NCBI RefSeq assembly: GCF_012843875.1
Contig: NZ_JABAFY010000008.1
Coordinates: 1 to 64,000, forward strand
Length of the DNA: 64,000 nucleotides
Source: Desulfovibrio piger
GTDB taxonomy: Bacteria; Desulfobacterota; Desulfovibrionia; Desulfovibrionales; Desulfovibrionaceae
Direction: 5' to 3'
The notes under the pieces: model-generated
Told to the model about the DNA's origin: nothing
Seen by the model: the letters and a program-made list of their open reading frames with translations, nothing else
The model's database searches: none
Position numbers and translations under genes: made by a program
In this document: positions 37,401-46,248 of the stretch, in pieces
Position numbering within the stretch: the first letter of the stretch is position 1
How the letters are laid out: each line of letters begins with the position of its first letter

Positions 37401-37854
37401 AAGCTATAAAATGAAGGTCAACCGCTACATTGAGGAACACAAAAACTCTCTGGCCATCTATAACCTAACGCACAATATTTCTCTGACCAGAAAGGACTAC
37501 GAGGAACTCGAACGAGTCTTTACACAGGAACTCGGCAGTAAGGAAGATTATGTGAAGACGTTCGGCGACACTCCCTTCGGCCTGCTGATACGCAAAATCG
37601 CAAAATTGGATCACGAGGCCGTTCTTGCCGCCTTTTCGGAGTTCATCAACGACCAGTCGCTGAATTCCCGACAGATAGCATTCGTTCAAAAGGTCATCAC
37701 ACACATCGAGCAGAACGGCTATATCGAAGATATTTCCGTATTGACGAAGGCTCCGTTCGACAAACCGGCAAAGCTGCTGGACTTCGACGAAATACGCCAG
37801 AGAAGACTGCTTGCCGTCATCAAGTCGGTACGAGATAATGCGCTGGTGATATAG
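34489..37854 (+). CDS. hsdR: type I restriction endonuclease subunit HsdR
   Basis: A 1121-residue motor and nuclease subunit. In order: a DUF4145-like N-terminal domain (~10-130), a short coiled coil (~150-195), the HsdR nuclease domain with D245, E260 and K262 (YADYV ... VVEAKK), the SF2 helicase with Walker A ATGTGKT (373-379) and DESH (473-476), a second RecA domain (VDMMDTGIDVP; QMIGRGTR), and a helical C-terminal part. It translocates DNA using ATP and cuts unmodified DNA. AAAGGAG lies ahead of the ATG, 12 bases after hsdS. Domain order resembles the EcoEI (type IB-like) group. No defect is seen, so the whole system appears intact. Confidence 0.95.
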   Translation: MPNFDFLNGRQEFSLFAASAVEAEKVFATSSAMCVIGCRKALELAVKWVYTVDNGIQAPYKDNLSALIHEYTFKKQLPPLLFGKIKGIVAFGNMAVHTGKTVPPAFAVQSLKSLFEFIQWVDYSYGSDYQVRTFDAQRIPKTHVSLDMQKIRAQESLLGEKDAEIERLRQQLAELADKYTGAKERNRQSRTITMEDLSEFSTRKIYIDAMLLGMDWELEGPDSDVSQEYEVEGMAGVPGQKGYADYVLWGRDGKPLAVVEAKKACKDPNTGRTQAKLYADCLELRFGQRPVMFTTNGFDTFFWDDKGGPQRKVSRIFSKTDLERIIERRTSRLPLESITISNAITDRYYQQAAIRSVCEEISRGVRKHLLVMATGTGKTRTAASLVDVLSRGHHITNVLFLADRTALVSQAKDDFKTYLPNMSLCNLCANKDDASARIVFSTYPTIMNAIDREKSKDGGMLFSPAHFDLIIIDESHRSIFKKYRAIFEYFDAILLGLTATPKTEVARNTYEFFELENGVPTYAYDYDTAVHQDHVLVPYYNYEVTTKFLSEGITYEELSDEDKERYEDDFTEDGVMPDSIPSQALNDFVFNQKTVDLVLQDLMERGIMVNGGERIGKTIIFAQNKRHAEFILERFNKLYPQYHGTWASRVVCDDSYAQTVIDNFKEAEKTPYIVVSVDMMDTGIDVPACVNLVFFKKVRSKTKFWQMIGRGTRLCPELTCTDLIEREEYTGKKRFLIFDYCGNFEYFRQVKHTTEGEVPISLSENIFRKCVRLVAAFQDASKFDGAYQPWRRELTELCQGRIAGLNTDLFHVRLALKHVEKFKKPEAFICLSELDQQELTEHIAPLVHFDEADAMALRFDNFIYGFILNVLDESPLVKRDMARLVTTARLLEKKSSIPQVAAKLPLLRQISAPELWKDIDICKLEDIRRELRALIRFLDEGSKRKDIITILTDPILDSTAGIPLPEEDPFESYKMKVNRYIEEHKNSLAIYNLTHNISLTRKDYEELERVFTQELGSKEDYVKTFGDTPFGLLIRKIAKLDHEAVLAAFSEFINDQSLNSRQIAFVQKVITHIEQNGYIEDISVLTKAPFDKPAKLLDFDEIRQRRLLAVIKSVRDNALVI

Positions 37855-37906
37855 GCCACGCGTGCGGGCAGAACGGAAGCCGTCTTGCTAGTGAAAGGAG
37901 GGAGCC

Positions 37907-38858
37907 ATGCATATCTATTATGCCACCAGGGGGCTGCGCGGCAGGCCCTATCACAGTGGCATGATAAACACAGATCTGTTCGCATTTTTTCAGGGAAAAA
38001 GAATGCGCACCATCCCCTCCGCAGAAACGTTGCGCGCTGTCAACGCCTTTCCCAAATGCGATATTGATGGGGGAAGACACGGATTCTGAATATGTGTGTG
38101 AGAAAGGGACGTTCTACATCCCCAAAAGCATCTGCATGGGGGAAGTCGTCAACGCCGGCTGGGCCGTTGATTATTACTTCGTGGTGCTTTGCGGTGATGC
38201 CGTGGAGTTGCGCTATGTGCGCTGGGACTGTCCCTGGTATGAGACGGTGGGACGGGATACCGAAGTCACTGATCCCGCCGTCATAGCCAAAATGGAGCGC
38301 ACGCTGGCAATGCTCCTGGATGCGAATAAGCCCAGGATACCGACGCCTGTGCCCATATTGCACCCGGCCTTGCTCACGTTCCTTACCCTGCTCGGCGTTG
38401 CCGATGCCGAAGCGCTGGCGGGCAAGATCCACGCCGCCGCCACGACGCCGGAACAGTGCGCCGCGCTCTGTGAAGAATTCGATATGGAAGAAGCCTACAC
38501 CGGCTGGCATGTTACGTTGATGCGATTGGCCCTGCGGGACCGGAAACGCCTGGATTGGGTAGACTGGAAGGAAGCGCCGGAAGAAGTTTTCGCCTCCCTG
38601 TGCTGCCTCTTGCCGCCGGGGGCAAAGGAACACCTGCCCCCCTGCGATGATGAAGACGCGTACCCCGAGGAGGTGCTCCGCGCTTGCAGCCCCGTCTTGC
38701 ATGACCGCTATGGCCTGACGATCCTGCTGTGGGATACGGGCGGCGATGAATATGTCTTCATGGTCGTACCGAGCGACAAGGTATCGGAAGCGTTCGCGGC
38801 GGCCTCCGAGCTGGGCATTACCCTGCAACGTGTCGAGGACCTGTTCGACCAGGAGTAG
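37907..38858 (+). pseudogene. unrecognised gene, apparently split by one extra G
   Basis: A frame starts at ATG 37907 behind a strong AAAGGAGG site (MHIYYATRGLRGRPYHSG...) and stops at 38089. A second, long frame opens at 38064/38067 (MGEDTDSEYVCEKG...) without a ribosome site and runs to 38858. The overlap contains GGGGG at 38069-38073. Removing one G joins the frames into one reading (...FPKCDIDGEDTDSEYV...) of about 316 residues. So this is probably one gene with a frameshift, a sequencing error, or programmed slippage. The C-terminal part (RKRLDWVDWKEAPEEV) faintly recalls DUF6630 proteins. No function is assigned. It follows hsdR by 52 bases and could be cargo of the same defence locus. 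Confidence 0.5.
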
Positions 38859-39173
38859 AAGGCGGCAAAAGAGAAGGAGCGGCACGCCATGCGGGACGAT
38901 CGTCCGGCGGTTTCGTCTTTTGCCGCTAGGGCAATCTCGACAACGCTGCCATTCGTGACGAGACCGTCCGGTCGTCCGGGCCGGTATCTTCCTGCGGTAA
39001 CAAGGCTTGCCGGAGCGCGCCACCGGCAAAAAGGGTGGGACAGCGGCGCAGGGCGGGTGCCCCGCAGAGAGCGTACGGGGACCTCTGCGCAGCCTTGTAG
39101 AGGCGCGGAGTCCTGACAGGCAATGAGGATTGGGGACAGGAACAGTGGTGGGAAAAAGATCCCGCTAACGAAA
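38859..39173. other. 315-base stretch without a recognised gene
   Basis: A short frame at 38889-39116 has Arg/Pro/Ala-rich composition typical of antisense or random GC-rich DNA and is not called. Nothing else is recognised up to the terminator at 39174. Confidence 0.5.
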
Positions 39174-39203
39174 AAAGGCTTCCGATTTTCGTCGGAAGCC
39201 TTT
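39174..39203 (-). terminator. original terminator of the initiator tRNA gene, now stranded
   Basis: On the minus strand the hairpin GGCTTCCGA/TCGGAAGCC is followed by TTTTTTCG. It lies just downstream of the partial tRNA copy at 39212-39259, so before island insertion it would have ended the tRNA-fMet transcript. Confidence 0.75.
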
Positions 39204-39211
39204 GATCTTTC

Positions 39212-39259
<48 letters not shown>

Positions 39260-39383
39260 TTTTTGACAGAATTTGAAAGAGTTAGACGCAGATGGATAGA
39301 CTTTGATTTATTTTTATTTTCAATAAGTTATCAAAAAATAAGACTTTGCCGCGCATTGACCTGAATGGTTGAAATTGACGGCG

Positions 39384-39407
39384 TGGTTAGAAATAGGTTA
39401 GAAAAAT
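39384..39407 (+). promoter_or_regulatory. probable recombinase arm-type sites, left end
   Basis: TGGTTAGAAATAGGTTAGAA plus AAAT contains two GGTTAGAAA-type units in tandem. The same 24 bases recur at 53662-53685 near the other island end, in the same orientation. Their position near both attachment sites suggests binding sites for the integrase or an accessory factor. Confidence 0.55.
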
Positions 39408-39458
39408 TTTGCCGGTTAAAACCTGCTCCCGCGTATGAACCACAACCCAAGGCAGTTC

Positions 39459-40598
39459 ATGGCTACCCAAAAACGGCGATACCACCCCAAGAAGTGGGCT
39501 GGCGTTTATGTATACGAAACGTCAGAAATGTATAATGGCGCGCCTGACCTGTGTTTCTACATCACGTTTAAATCCGGCCGCCGCCTCATTTGGGAAAAGG
39601 TAGGCAAAATTTCCGAAGGATACGGGCCGGACGTGGCGGCGGAAATTCGCGCTGATCGAATAAAGGCCATCAGACATGGCGAAGAAGTCAAAACCGCCAA
39701 AGAACTCCGCCGCGAACAGGCGGAGAAAGACAAGCCCTTTGCCGAAATTGCGGATGCATATTTTGACATCAAGGGGCCGACCCTCAAAGGGCTGACCACG
39801 GATCGCAACCGTTACCTCAAACACCTCAAACCGCTGTTCGGCAAGCGAAGCGTCTCGAAAATCACGCCCCAGATGGTGGAGGAGCTGCGCAAATCCCTGA
39901 GCGAACGCAAACCGGCCACTCTCTGGAATACTCTTGAGCTTCTGCGGCGCATCATCAATTTTGGCGTCAAGACCAACCGCTGCCCCAATCTTGCCTTTCA
40001 AATCGAAATGCCCGTCAAGGACAATGAGGTTATTGAGCATCTGACGCCGGAAGAAACTCGCCGCTTTCTGGATTGCGCCCGCACATGGCCAGCCCGCGAT
40101 GTGGGCAATATGCTCTTGCTGGCCTTTTTTACCGGTATGCGGCGCGGGGAGATGTTCAAGCTGCAAGATGAGGACGTGGCCTTTGACCTCAAGCTCATTC
40201 GTTTGCGCGATCCCAAGGGCAGAAAAACCCTCTCCATCGGTATGAGTTCTCTGGTGGAAGAACTGTTACAAGAACAAATGGCATGGCGTGACGAACATTT
40301 TCCCGGCAGCCCCTATGTTTTCCCCGGCAAAAACGGCGAGATGCGCAAAGACTGCACAGCGGTTGACCGCTTCCGCAAGGCGGCGGGCCTGCCGCCCAAG
40401 TTCCGGCCCTTCCACGGGCTGCGGCATCACTTTGCCGTAAGCCTCGCCAACAGCGGCAAATTCAGCATGGACATGATCTCGGAAATGCTGACACACAAGA
40501 ATGTAGATTTCACCAAAAAGAAGTATGCCCAATTCCTGCCGGAGACCTTGGCCGCTGCCAGCAACGCGGCGGCGGACATCCTCTCCGGCCAACGGTAA
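39459..40598 (+). CDS. int: tyrosine recombinase (island integrase)
   Basis: A 379-residue site-specific recombinase if started at ATG 39459 (AAGG upstream); an ATG at 39435 gives 387 residues but has no ribosome site. Counted from 39435, it has an arm/core-binding SAM-like domain (~100-180) and the catalytic domain with R236 (TGMRRGEM), K261, H327-x-x-R330 (HGLRHHF), H354 (LTHKN) and nucleophile Y364. All catalytic residues are present. It lies 200 bases inside the left attachment site and should catalyse integration into and excision from the tRNA-fMet gene. Confidence 0.94.
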   Translation: MATQKRRYHPKKWAGVYVYETSEMYNGAPDLCFYITFKSGRRLIWEKVGKISEGYGPDVAAEIRADRIKAIRHGEEVKTAKELRREQAEKDKPFAEIADAYFDIKGPTLKGLTTDRNRYLKHLKPLFGKRSVSKITPQMVEELRKSLSERKPATLWNTLELLRRIINFGVKTNRCPNLAFQIEMPVKDNEVIEHLTPEETRRFLDCARTWPARDVGNMLLLAFFTGMRRGEMFKLQDEDVAFDLKLIRLRDPKGRKTLSIGMSSLVEELLQEQMAWRDEHFPGSPYVFPGKNGEMRKDCTAVDRFRKAAGLPPKFRPFHGLRHHFAVSLANSGKFSMDMISEMLTHKNVDFTKKKYAQFLPETLAAASNAAADILSGQR

Positions 40599-40665
40599 CT
40601 TTTGCGGCTGTTCCGATTATCGTGTACACATAGTGAGGAAAAAGATAGTATTGTAAGGAGCAGGC

Positions 40666-42126
40666 ATGGCATTCACACTTCAAACGCTCAGGGAACAGGC
40701 CGCCGCAGGCGAGGACAGCACACGCCAGTTCAAGTCCCGAATCGACAATGCGGATTCTCTGGCTGCGGAAATGGCCGCCTTCGCCAATGCCAACGGCGGC
40801 GTAATTTTTATCGGCGTGCAGGATGATGGAACACTGTCCGGCATAACATCCCGAGAATTGCATGATGCGAACCAGTTGATCGGCAACGCCGCCAGCCAGC
40901 ATGTCCGCAGCCCGCTTGTGGTGCAGACGCAGAACATTCTTCTCGAAAATGGAAATGTGGTTATCGCCCTGACCGTTCCTGCAGGAATGGACAAGCCCTA
41001 CTTTGACAGGAAAGGCGTCATCTGGCTGAAAGCCGGGGCGGACAAGCGACGTATCAATTCTAAAGAGGAACTGCGCCGTCTTTTTCAATATACCAGCCAA
41101 TTCCATGCCGATGAATTGCCCACAAAGGCGGGCATTAACAAACTGGACAAGCTGCTGTTCCGGGATTTTTTGAAAAAGCGGTATGACAGTGACTTCCCGG
41201 ATACCCACGCAGAACAACTGCGCCTGCTGCAAAATCTGAACCTCGCCGCTGGCGATGGCAATCTCAATCTGGCCGGAGTGCTGCTTTTTGCCGAACAGCC
41301 GGAGCTGATTTTTCCGCAGTTCGTGGCAAAAGGCGTCCGCTTTCCGGGAATTGCCGTTCATGCTGACAGCTACGATGACACCGAAGATTTTGAAGGTCCG
41401 TTGAGCAGACTTTTCAAGGACGCCCTGGCTTTTGTCATGCGCAACCTGCACAAGGTACAGGGCAAGAATGGCGTCAACTCACCGGGTACGCCGGAAATAC
41501 CGGAACAGGTTTTTGAGGAACTGCTGGTCAACGCCCTTGTACACAGGGATTATCTTGTCAGCGCGCCCATCCGCATTTTCATTTTTGATGACCGCGTGGA
41601 AATCATCAGCCCCGGCACGTTGCCGAACAATCTGACCATAGCCAATATCAAAGCCGGCAATTCCAATATCCGCAACCCCATCCTGATTTCTTACGCCGCC
41701 AAGGGGCTTTTGCCCTACCACGGCATCGGCTCCGGCATTCTGCGCGCTCTTAAGGCATGGCCGGATATTGATTTTGAAGACGATCGGGAGAGTTCGCTGT
41801 TCAAGGCCATTGTACGCAGAACCCACCGGCCTGCGGAAAACACTGGGGTACTTGCACCAGAACTTGCATCAAAAACACAAAATTTGCACCAGAAACAAGG
41901 GCTTTCTGATGCAACTCTGCGCGATATTGCACCGGAAATTGCACCAGAACTTTTTGCGCTCCTTGAGCATATCTCCGCCAATCCGCGCATAACCACAACC
42001 GAACTCGCTACTGTTCTAAACGTGAGCCGACGCACGATTCTTTACAGAACAACCATGCTCAAGAAAAAGGGCATCTTGCGCCGCATCGGTCCCAGCAAGG
42101 GCGGACAATGGGAGATTCTCCCATGA
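40666..42126 (+). CDS. AlbA_2/Schlafen-type ATP-binding protein with helix-turn-helix
   Basis: A 486-residue protein. The N-terminal AlbA_2 domain shows the typical E-x-K start (GEDSTRQFKS) and FANANGGVIFIGVQDDG (39-55). A central GHKL-like ATPase region contains ELLVNALVHRDY followed by VEIISPGTLP. A C-terminal winged helix is at ~435-470 (TELATVLNVSRRTILYRT). Such proteins are often called transcriptional regulators; some relatives act in phage defence. The insert at ~390-425 (APELASKTQNLHQKQG...APEIAPEL) is low-complexity. AAGGAG precedes the ATG. The stop overlaps the start of the next gene (ATGA), so the two are translated together. Confidence 0.83.
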   Translation: MAFTLQTLREQAAAGEDSTRQFKSRIDNADSLAAEMAAFANANGGVIFIGVQDDGTLSGITSRELHDANQLIGNAASQHVRSPLVVQTQNILLENGNVVIALTVPAGMDKPYFDRKGVIWLKAGADKRRINSKEELRRLFQYTSQFHADELPTKAGINKLDKLLFRDFLKKRYDSDFPDTHAEQLRLLQNLNLAAGDGNLNLAGVLLFAEQPELIFPQFVAKGVRFPGIAVHADSYDDTEDFEGPLSRLFKDALAFVMRNLHKVQGKNGVNSPGTPEIPEQVFEELLVNALVHRDYLVSAPIRIFIFDDRVEIISPGTLPNNLTIANIKAGNSNIRNPILISYAAKGLLPYHGIGSGILRALKAWPDIDFEDDRESSLFKAIVRRTHRPAENTGVLAPELASKTQNLHQKQGLSDATLRDIAPEIAPELFALLEHISANPRITTTELATVLNVSRRTILYRTTMLKKKGILRRIGPSKGGQWEILP

Positions 42127-43004
42127 AGTTTGTTCCCAACGGTTCGATTATCAAATTTCTGCTGATTGCTGTTCTGGGCTGTGGCCTTGCCTTTCTCATG
42201 GCATGGCTGACAACCATGTTTACCGTTATTAAAATTACGCAAGGCGTTTCACTTGCAGGAGTAGCGCTGATACTGCTCTGGTGCGTCGTGATCGGCGGGG
42301 CCGCTGTTTGGAGCATCTGCGCCTTTTGTGCGCTTTATGTGGGAACATGGCGCAAACATCACGTTGATCACGCAATCCGTCTGAGTGAAGCCATGCTCAT
42401 GCTGCATGCTTCCACGAACCATGAACAGTTGGAAGCGCTTCGCCATTATCGTATCCGGGTGTTCAAAAGTCATGAAGCAATCCCGGCGGGAGGAAAACTC
42501 GGCGTGGATTGCCGTGAAGTTTCCAACTTTCTTTCTCCCATGCTCTTTGGGTTCAATAAGTTTTTTGCTCTCGGATCGCCCGAATATTGTTGCGATGCCA
42601 CACAACTTTCCGCAATTGTGGAGGAAAATCAGACGCGCTGGTGTGGCGAAAGCAGTGTAGCTCCAAGCTGTGATGCCGCAAAACTCAACAGGGAGATTGA
42701 AGAGCTGAAAAAGAAATACAAGGAAATGACGGAGAAATATACCAGCGCAGCGGGACGAGAAGGCAAATTAAAAAGCGAAATCGAACAAATGGAAGCACAT
42801 ATACACATTCTTGTCATATTAGCGAATAAGGTTACCAGAGAATTCACCCACCCACTCGCCAAACACGAAATTATGCGCCAATACAAGGAAATCGGCAAGA
42901 CGTTGGGGGTTGAAAACGCTCCGGGCAATTACATAGAAATTTTTCGCAAGGCAATGCCGAAAGAGTATATCAACCACGGCGGAGCGCCTATTCAAAATCC
43001 CTGA
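42123..43004 (+). CDS. membrane protein with cytoplasmic coiled coil, coupled to the AlbA_2 gene
   Basis: A 293-residue protein with two hydrophobic segments (about 9-33 and 42-72) and then a soluble domain. That domain includes a strong coiled coil at about 180-225 (LNREIEELKKKYKEMTEKY, then EGKLKSEIEQMEAHI). It is not recognised as a known family. The start codon overlaps the preceding stop by ATGA, so its production is tied to the AlbA_2 protein, and a two-component effector/sensor arrangement is plausible. A perfect-palindrome terminator lies downstream. Confidence 0.72.
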   Translation: MKFVPNGSIIKFLLIAVLGCGLAFLMAWLTTMFTVIKITQGVSLAGVALILLWCVVIGGAAVWSICAFCALYVGTWRKHHVDHAIRLSEAMLMLHASTNHEQLEALRHYRIRVFKSHEAIPAGGKLGVDCREVSNFLSPMLFGFNKFFALGSPEYCCDATQLSAIVEENQTRWCGESSVAPSCDAAKLNREIEELKKKYKEMTEKYTSAAGREGKLKSEIEQMEAHIHILVILANKVTREFTHPLAKHEIMRQYKEIGKTLGVENAPGNYIEIFRKAMPKEYINHGGAPIQNP

Positions 43005-43086
43005 AAGGCAAGAAACCTGACCTGCTCAGGTTCGCAGCCCTCAACTTGTCCCCGTTATAACATAGTAAAATAACATAAAAATTATC

Positions 43087-43124
43087 AACCTCCCTTTCTT
43101 AGGCCTAAGAAAGGGAGGTTTTGT
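43087..43124 (+). terminator. terminator, perfect 34-bp palindrome
   Basis: AACCTCCCTTTCTTAGG is followed directly by its exact complement and then TTGTTT. It ends the AlbA_2/membrane-protein operon. Confidence 0.85.
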
Positions 43125-43239
43125 TTCGCCTTTGCTAACACCCCGTCTGTTCAGCGTTTTCCTCTGGGCATAGGGTGTGTTCTCTCCAGATGCTTCTGGA
43201 TGGATTCATACACTTCAGCCTGAATACAGGGAGATGCTG

Positions 43240-43449
43240 ATGGCGACCAAAAAATTATCACCGCAAGAAGTTGCCGACATGTACGGCGTGAAGACATGCA
43301 CACTGGCCCGCTGGCGCTGTAAAAAAGTTGGCCCGCGCTACGCCAAGCTCGGCAGCCGTGTCATGTACGACATAGAAGACCTTGAAGACTGGTTTGCGTC
43401 ACGCTGCGTCCATACCAGAGATTCCGCCCCTCAATTGAGGAAGCGATAA
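43240..43449 (+). CDS. AlpA/excisionase-like helix-turn-helix protein
   Basis: A 69-residue protein with a MerR-like helix-turn-helix of the HTH_17/AlpA type ([20 protein letters not shown], then [22 protein letters not shown]). Small proteins of this type either control integrase and replication genes or bend DNA for excision. ATG 43240 is preferred because AGGGAG lies six bases upstream; ATG 43234 is the alternative. The stop overlaps the next start (TAATG), so it is translationally coupled to the replication protein gene. Confidence 0.8.
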   Translation: MATKKLSPQEVADMYGVKTCTLARWRCKKVGPRYAKLGSRVMYDIEDLEDWFASRCVHTRDSAPQLRKR

Positions 43450-46079
43450 TGAGCGCCGACATTCTGCACAGTTTTGGCGAGTGTCTGCGTGCAGCGGGGC
43501 TGGAGATCGAGGCCGTGCAGGCCGACGGCCTCCTGCACCGCTGTGGCACAGCGGACAGGCCCCATCGCAGGGACGGAGCGTACAAGGCGTTTCTGGATAC
43601 TCCGGCCTCCATCTGGTGGAAAAACTGGCGCACCGGCGATGAAGGTACATGGACATACAAGCCAGAAAAAGAACTGACCGCAGCCGAACGGGATGCCCTG
43701 CGTGAACGCATTCGGGCCATCAAAGCGCACAAGGAAACCGAGCAGAACCGCCGCTGGCAGGCCGCCGCCAAACTGGCCGCGAGCATCTGGAACTGTTCCC
43801 GAAACGCCGGGGACGACCATCCCTACCTGCAACGGAAGGGAGTCCCGGCCATCGGATTGCGCCGAACAAAAGATGGGCGTCTGATTGTGCCTGTCCTGAA
43901 CCAGTCCGGCAGAATACAAAGTCTGCAATTCATCCTGCCGGAAAAACCTGCCGAAGGGACGGACAAGTTCTTTCTCAGGGGAGGACGCACGGGGGGAGGC
44001 TTCTTTTCCCTTTCCGCCGGAGACGGAAAGAAAGACGGCCCCCTCTTGATTGCCGAAGGATATGCCACGGCGACCAGTCTTCATCTGGCGACCGGTTATG
44101 CCTGTCTTGTGGCCTTCAACGCCGGGAATCTGAAAGCCGTGGCCGTCATGGCCAGAGAGAGGTATGCAAAGCGTGAAATCATCCTCTGTGCCGATAACGA
44201 CACGGAGACACAAGGGAATCCCGGCAAGGAAGCGGCTTCCCGAGCTGCGCAGGCCGTGGGCGGCAAGCTGGCCGTCTGTCCGGCTCATGAAGGCAGGGCA
44301 GCGGATTTCAACGATCTGCACCGGCTGCGTTCCATTGAGACCGTCCGGGCCGTTGTGGAAGAAGCGCGAAAGCGGGATGACGCCTGCCCCATGCCGGAAG
44401 GCTTTTTTCTGGTGAAGGAAGGCGGACGCGCCGGACTGTACAAGCTGGAGACCAGATCGGACGGAGACAGTCAGGAAATCCGGCTTGGTCCTCCGCTTCT
44501 GGTCAAAGGCATGACACGGGGAGCGGATGGCAACGAATGGGGCCTGATGCTGGAATGGATTGACCCGGACGGCAACAGGCACGCATGGGCCATGCCCGTG
44601 GAAATGCTGTTCCGGCAGGGAAACGACTGGTACAGCATACTGGCCTCCGGCGGCTGGTTCGGCAATCCGTCCACCCGGTCGAAGCTGGCGGTATTTCTGT
44701 CCACGGTCCGGCCCCTTCGACGGATACGCTGTGTTTTGCGCACGGGCTGGCATGAATCCGTCTACGTGCTTCCCGATACCGTTTACGGCGTGACGGAGGA
44801 AGACACCGTGCTGCAATCCTCGCAGCATGGCGGATTGTACCGTACGTCTGGAACAATGGAAGGCTGGCGGGAGATAGCGGAATTGTGCGTCGGCAACTCC
44901 CGCCTCGGTTTCGCGTTGTGCGCGGCCTTCGCCGGGCCTTTGCTTCGCCCGGCCGGTCTGGAAGGCGGCGGCTTCAGTTTTGAGGGCGGCTCATCCTCCG
45001 GCAAGACCACGGCCCTTCAGATCGCCGCCTCCGTCTGGGGCGGCCCTGAACATGTCCGAAGCTGGAGGGCTACAGACAACGGTCTTGAAGGCATCGCCGC
45101 CCTGCACAACGACAATGTGCTGATTCTGGATGAAATGGGGCAGGTCAACGGGCGTGTTCTTGCCGAATGCGCCTACATGCTGGCCAACGGACAGGGCAAG
45201 GGCCGCTCGAATCGTGAAGGCGGGGTTCGTCGTTCCCAGAACTGGCGTCTGCTCTTTCTCTCCAGCGGCGAACTTGGGCTTTCCGACAAGCTGGCCGAGA
45301 ACGGTCTGAAATCCAGAGGCGGGCAGGAAGTGCGTTTCGTGGGGCTGCCTGTGGACTCGTCCATGCTCACCAGCCTGCATGGTCTTCCCGATGCCGGAGC
45401 CGTGGCCAATCGCATCAAACAACTTGCTTCCGAACATTACGGCCATGCGGGGCATGATTTCCTGCAAAAGCTGACGCAGACCGAAACACTGAATACTGTC
45501 CGGTCGGAAATAGGCACGGCAATGGCCGATGCCGTCAGGCATCTTGTTCCCGAAGGCGCTGACGGACAGGTACGACGTGTGGCCATGCGTTTTGCCCTGT
45601 GCGGCATGGCCGGAACGCTGGCCATACGACTGGGCATCCTTCCCGCCACTCTGGACGTGCTGAACTGCATCGAAACCTGCTTCCGGGACTGGCTCACGGC
45701 AAGAGGAGGTACCGGAGCCTCTGAAGATGCCGCCATCCTTTCCACGGTACGGCTGTTCATCGAACAGCACGGCGCAAGTCGCTTTCAGGACATGGATACG
45801 CAAATGTCCACCTGCATCAACCGGGTGGGATTTCAGCGCACTCGCAACGGCACGACCGAGTATCTGATACTTCCGGAGAGTTTTCGGGCCGAAGTCGTCA
45901 GGGGATACGCAGAGGCAAGAGCTGTGCGTGTTCTGCGTGAAGCTGGATGGTTACGCACTCCTTCTAAAAACAGACTGAAACATCAGGAAAGGCTTCCTGG
46001 TCTAGGGCGCGTGCGTGTCTACATTGTTTGTTTGCCTGATGACCCGGATGAAGAAACTGCTCCTGCCTTGCCTGATTGA
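43449..46079 (+). CDS. Toprim and DUF927-type ATPase protein (island replication primase/helicase)
   Basis: An 876-residue protein. An N-terminal primase-like zinc/accessory region is followed by a Toprim fold ([10 protein letters not shown] with E203; ILCADND with D249, D251). After about 315, a DUF927 domain leads into a RecA-like ATPase with Walker A GGSSSGKT (513-520) and a Walker B-like [10 protein letters not shown]. The layout matches proteins of integrative elements and prophages thought to prime and unwind DNA for autonomous replication. Codons are GC-rich like the host. The nine-heptamer repeat block starts three bases after its stop, and that block may be its binding site. Confidence 0.87.
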   Translation: MSADILHSFGECLRAAGLEIEAVQADGLLHRCGTADRPHRRDGAYKAFLDTPASIWWKNWRTGDEGTWTYKPEKELTAAERDALRERIRAIKAHKETEQNRRWQAAAKLAASIWNCSRNAGDDHPYLQRKGVPAIGLRRTKDGRLIVPVLNQSGRIQSLQFILPEKPAEGTDKFFLRGGRTGGGFFSLSAGDGKKDGPLLIAEGYATATSLHLATGYACLVAFNAGNLKAVAVMARERYAKREIILCADNDTETQGNPGKEAASRAAQAVGGKLAVCPAHEGRAADFNDLHRLRSIETVRAVVEEARKRDDACPMPEGFFLVKEGGRAGLYKLETRSDGDSQEIRLGPPLLVKGMTRGADGNEWGLMLEWIDPDGNRHAWAMPVEMLFRQGNDWYSILASGGWFGNPSTRSKLAVFLSTVRPLRRIRCVLRTGWHESVYVLPDTVYGVTEEDTVLQSSQHGGLYRTSGTMEGWREIAELCVGNSRLGFALCAAFAGPLLRPAGLEGGGFSFEGGSSSGKTTALQIAASVWGGPEHVRSWRATDNGLEGIAALHNDNVLILDEMGQVNGRVLAECAYMLANGQGKGRSNREGGVRRSQNWRLLFLSSGELGLSDKLAENGLKSRGGQEVRFVGLPVDSSMLTSLHGLPDAGAVANRIKQLASEHYGHAGHDFLQKLTQTETLNTVRSEIGTAMADAVRHLVPEGADGQVRRVAMRFALCGMAGTLAIRLGILPATLDVLNCIETCFRDWLTARGGTGASEDAAILSTVRLFIEQHGASRFQDMDTQMSTCINRVGFQRTRNGTTEYLILPESFRAEVVRGYAEARAVRVLREAGWLRTPSKNRLKHQERLPGLGRVRVYIVCLPDDPDEETAPALPD

Positions 46080-46081
46080 GC

Positions 46082-46221
46082 GGTGACAGTGGTGACAATG
46101 GTGACAAACCTACAGCCGCAAGGGGTTACGCCTGTCACCACTGTCACCATTGCATATTTGAGTGGTGACAGCCGAAAAGCATTGCCATTGCTCGATTGTC
46201 ACCACTGTCACCGTTGTCACC
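46082..46221. repeat. nine GGTGACA heptamers at 9-bp spacing, candidate origin
   Basis: GGTGACA at 46082, 46091, 46100 and 46164; its complement TGTCACC at 46133, 46142, 46197, 46206 and 46215. Within each group the step is exactly 9 bp. The block fills the whole gap between the Toprim-DUF927 gene and the relaxase gene. Iteron-like origin, transfer origin or relaxase operator are the possible roles. Confidence 0.7.
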
Positions 46222-46248
46222 ACTGAAAATGAGTAAAGGGAAAAAACC

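Noticed and set aside
38889-39116. A 75-codon frame between the broken gene and the island
   Set aside because: Arg/Pro-rich low-information composition and no homology recognised. A ribosome-like AAGGAG upstream is not enough.
40666-42126. The AlbA_2 protein as a plain histidine kinase or topoisomerase-type ATPase
   Set aside because: The N-terminal Schlafen/AlbA_2 pattern and the ELLVNALVHRDY box fit the regulator family better, and there is no kinase or topoisomerase domain.
46082-46221. The heptamer block as a CRISPR array
   Set aside because: The units are seven bases with two-base spacers and occur in both orientations; there are no cas genes.
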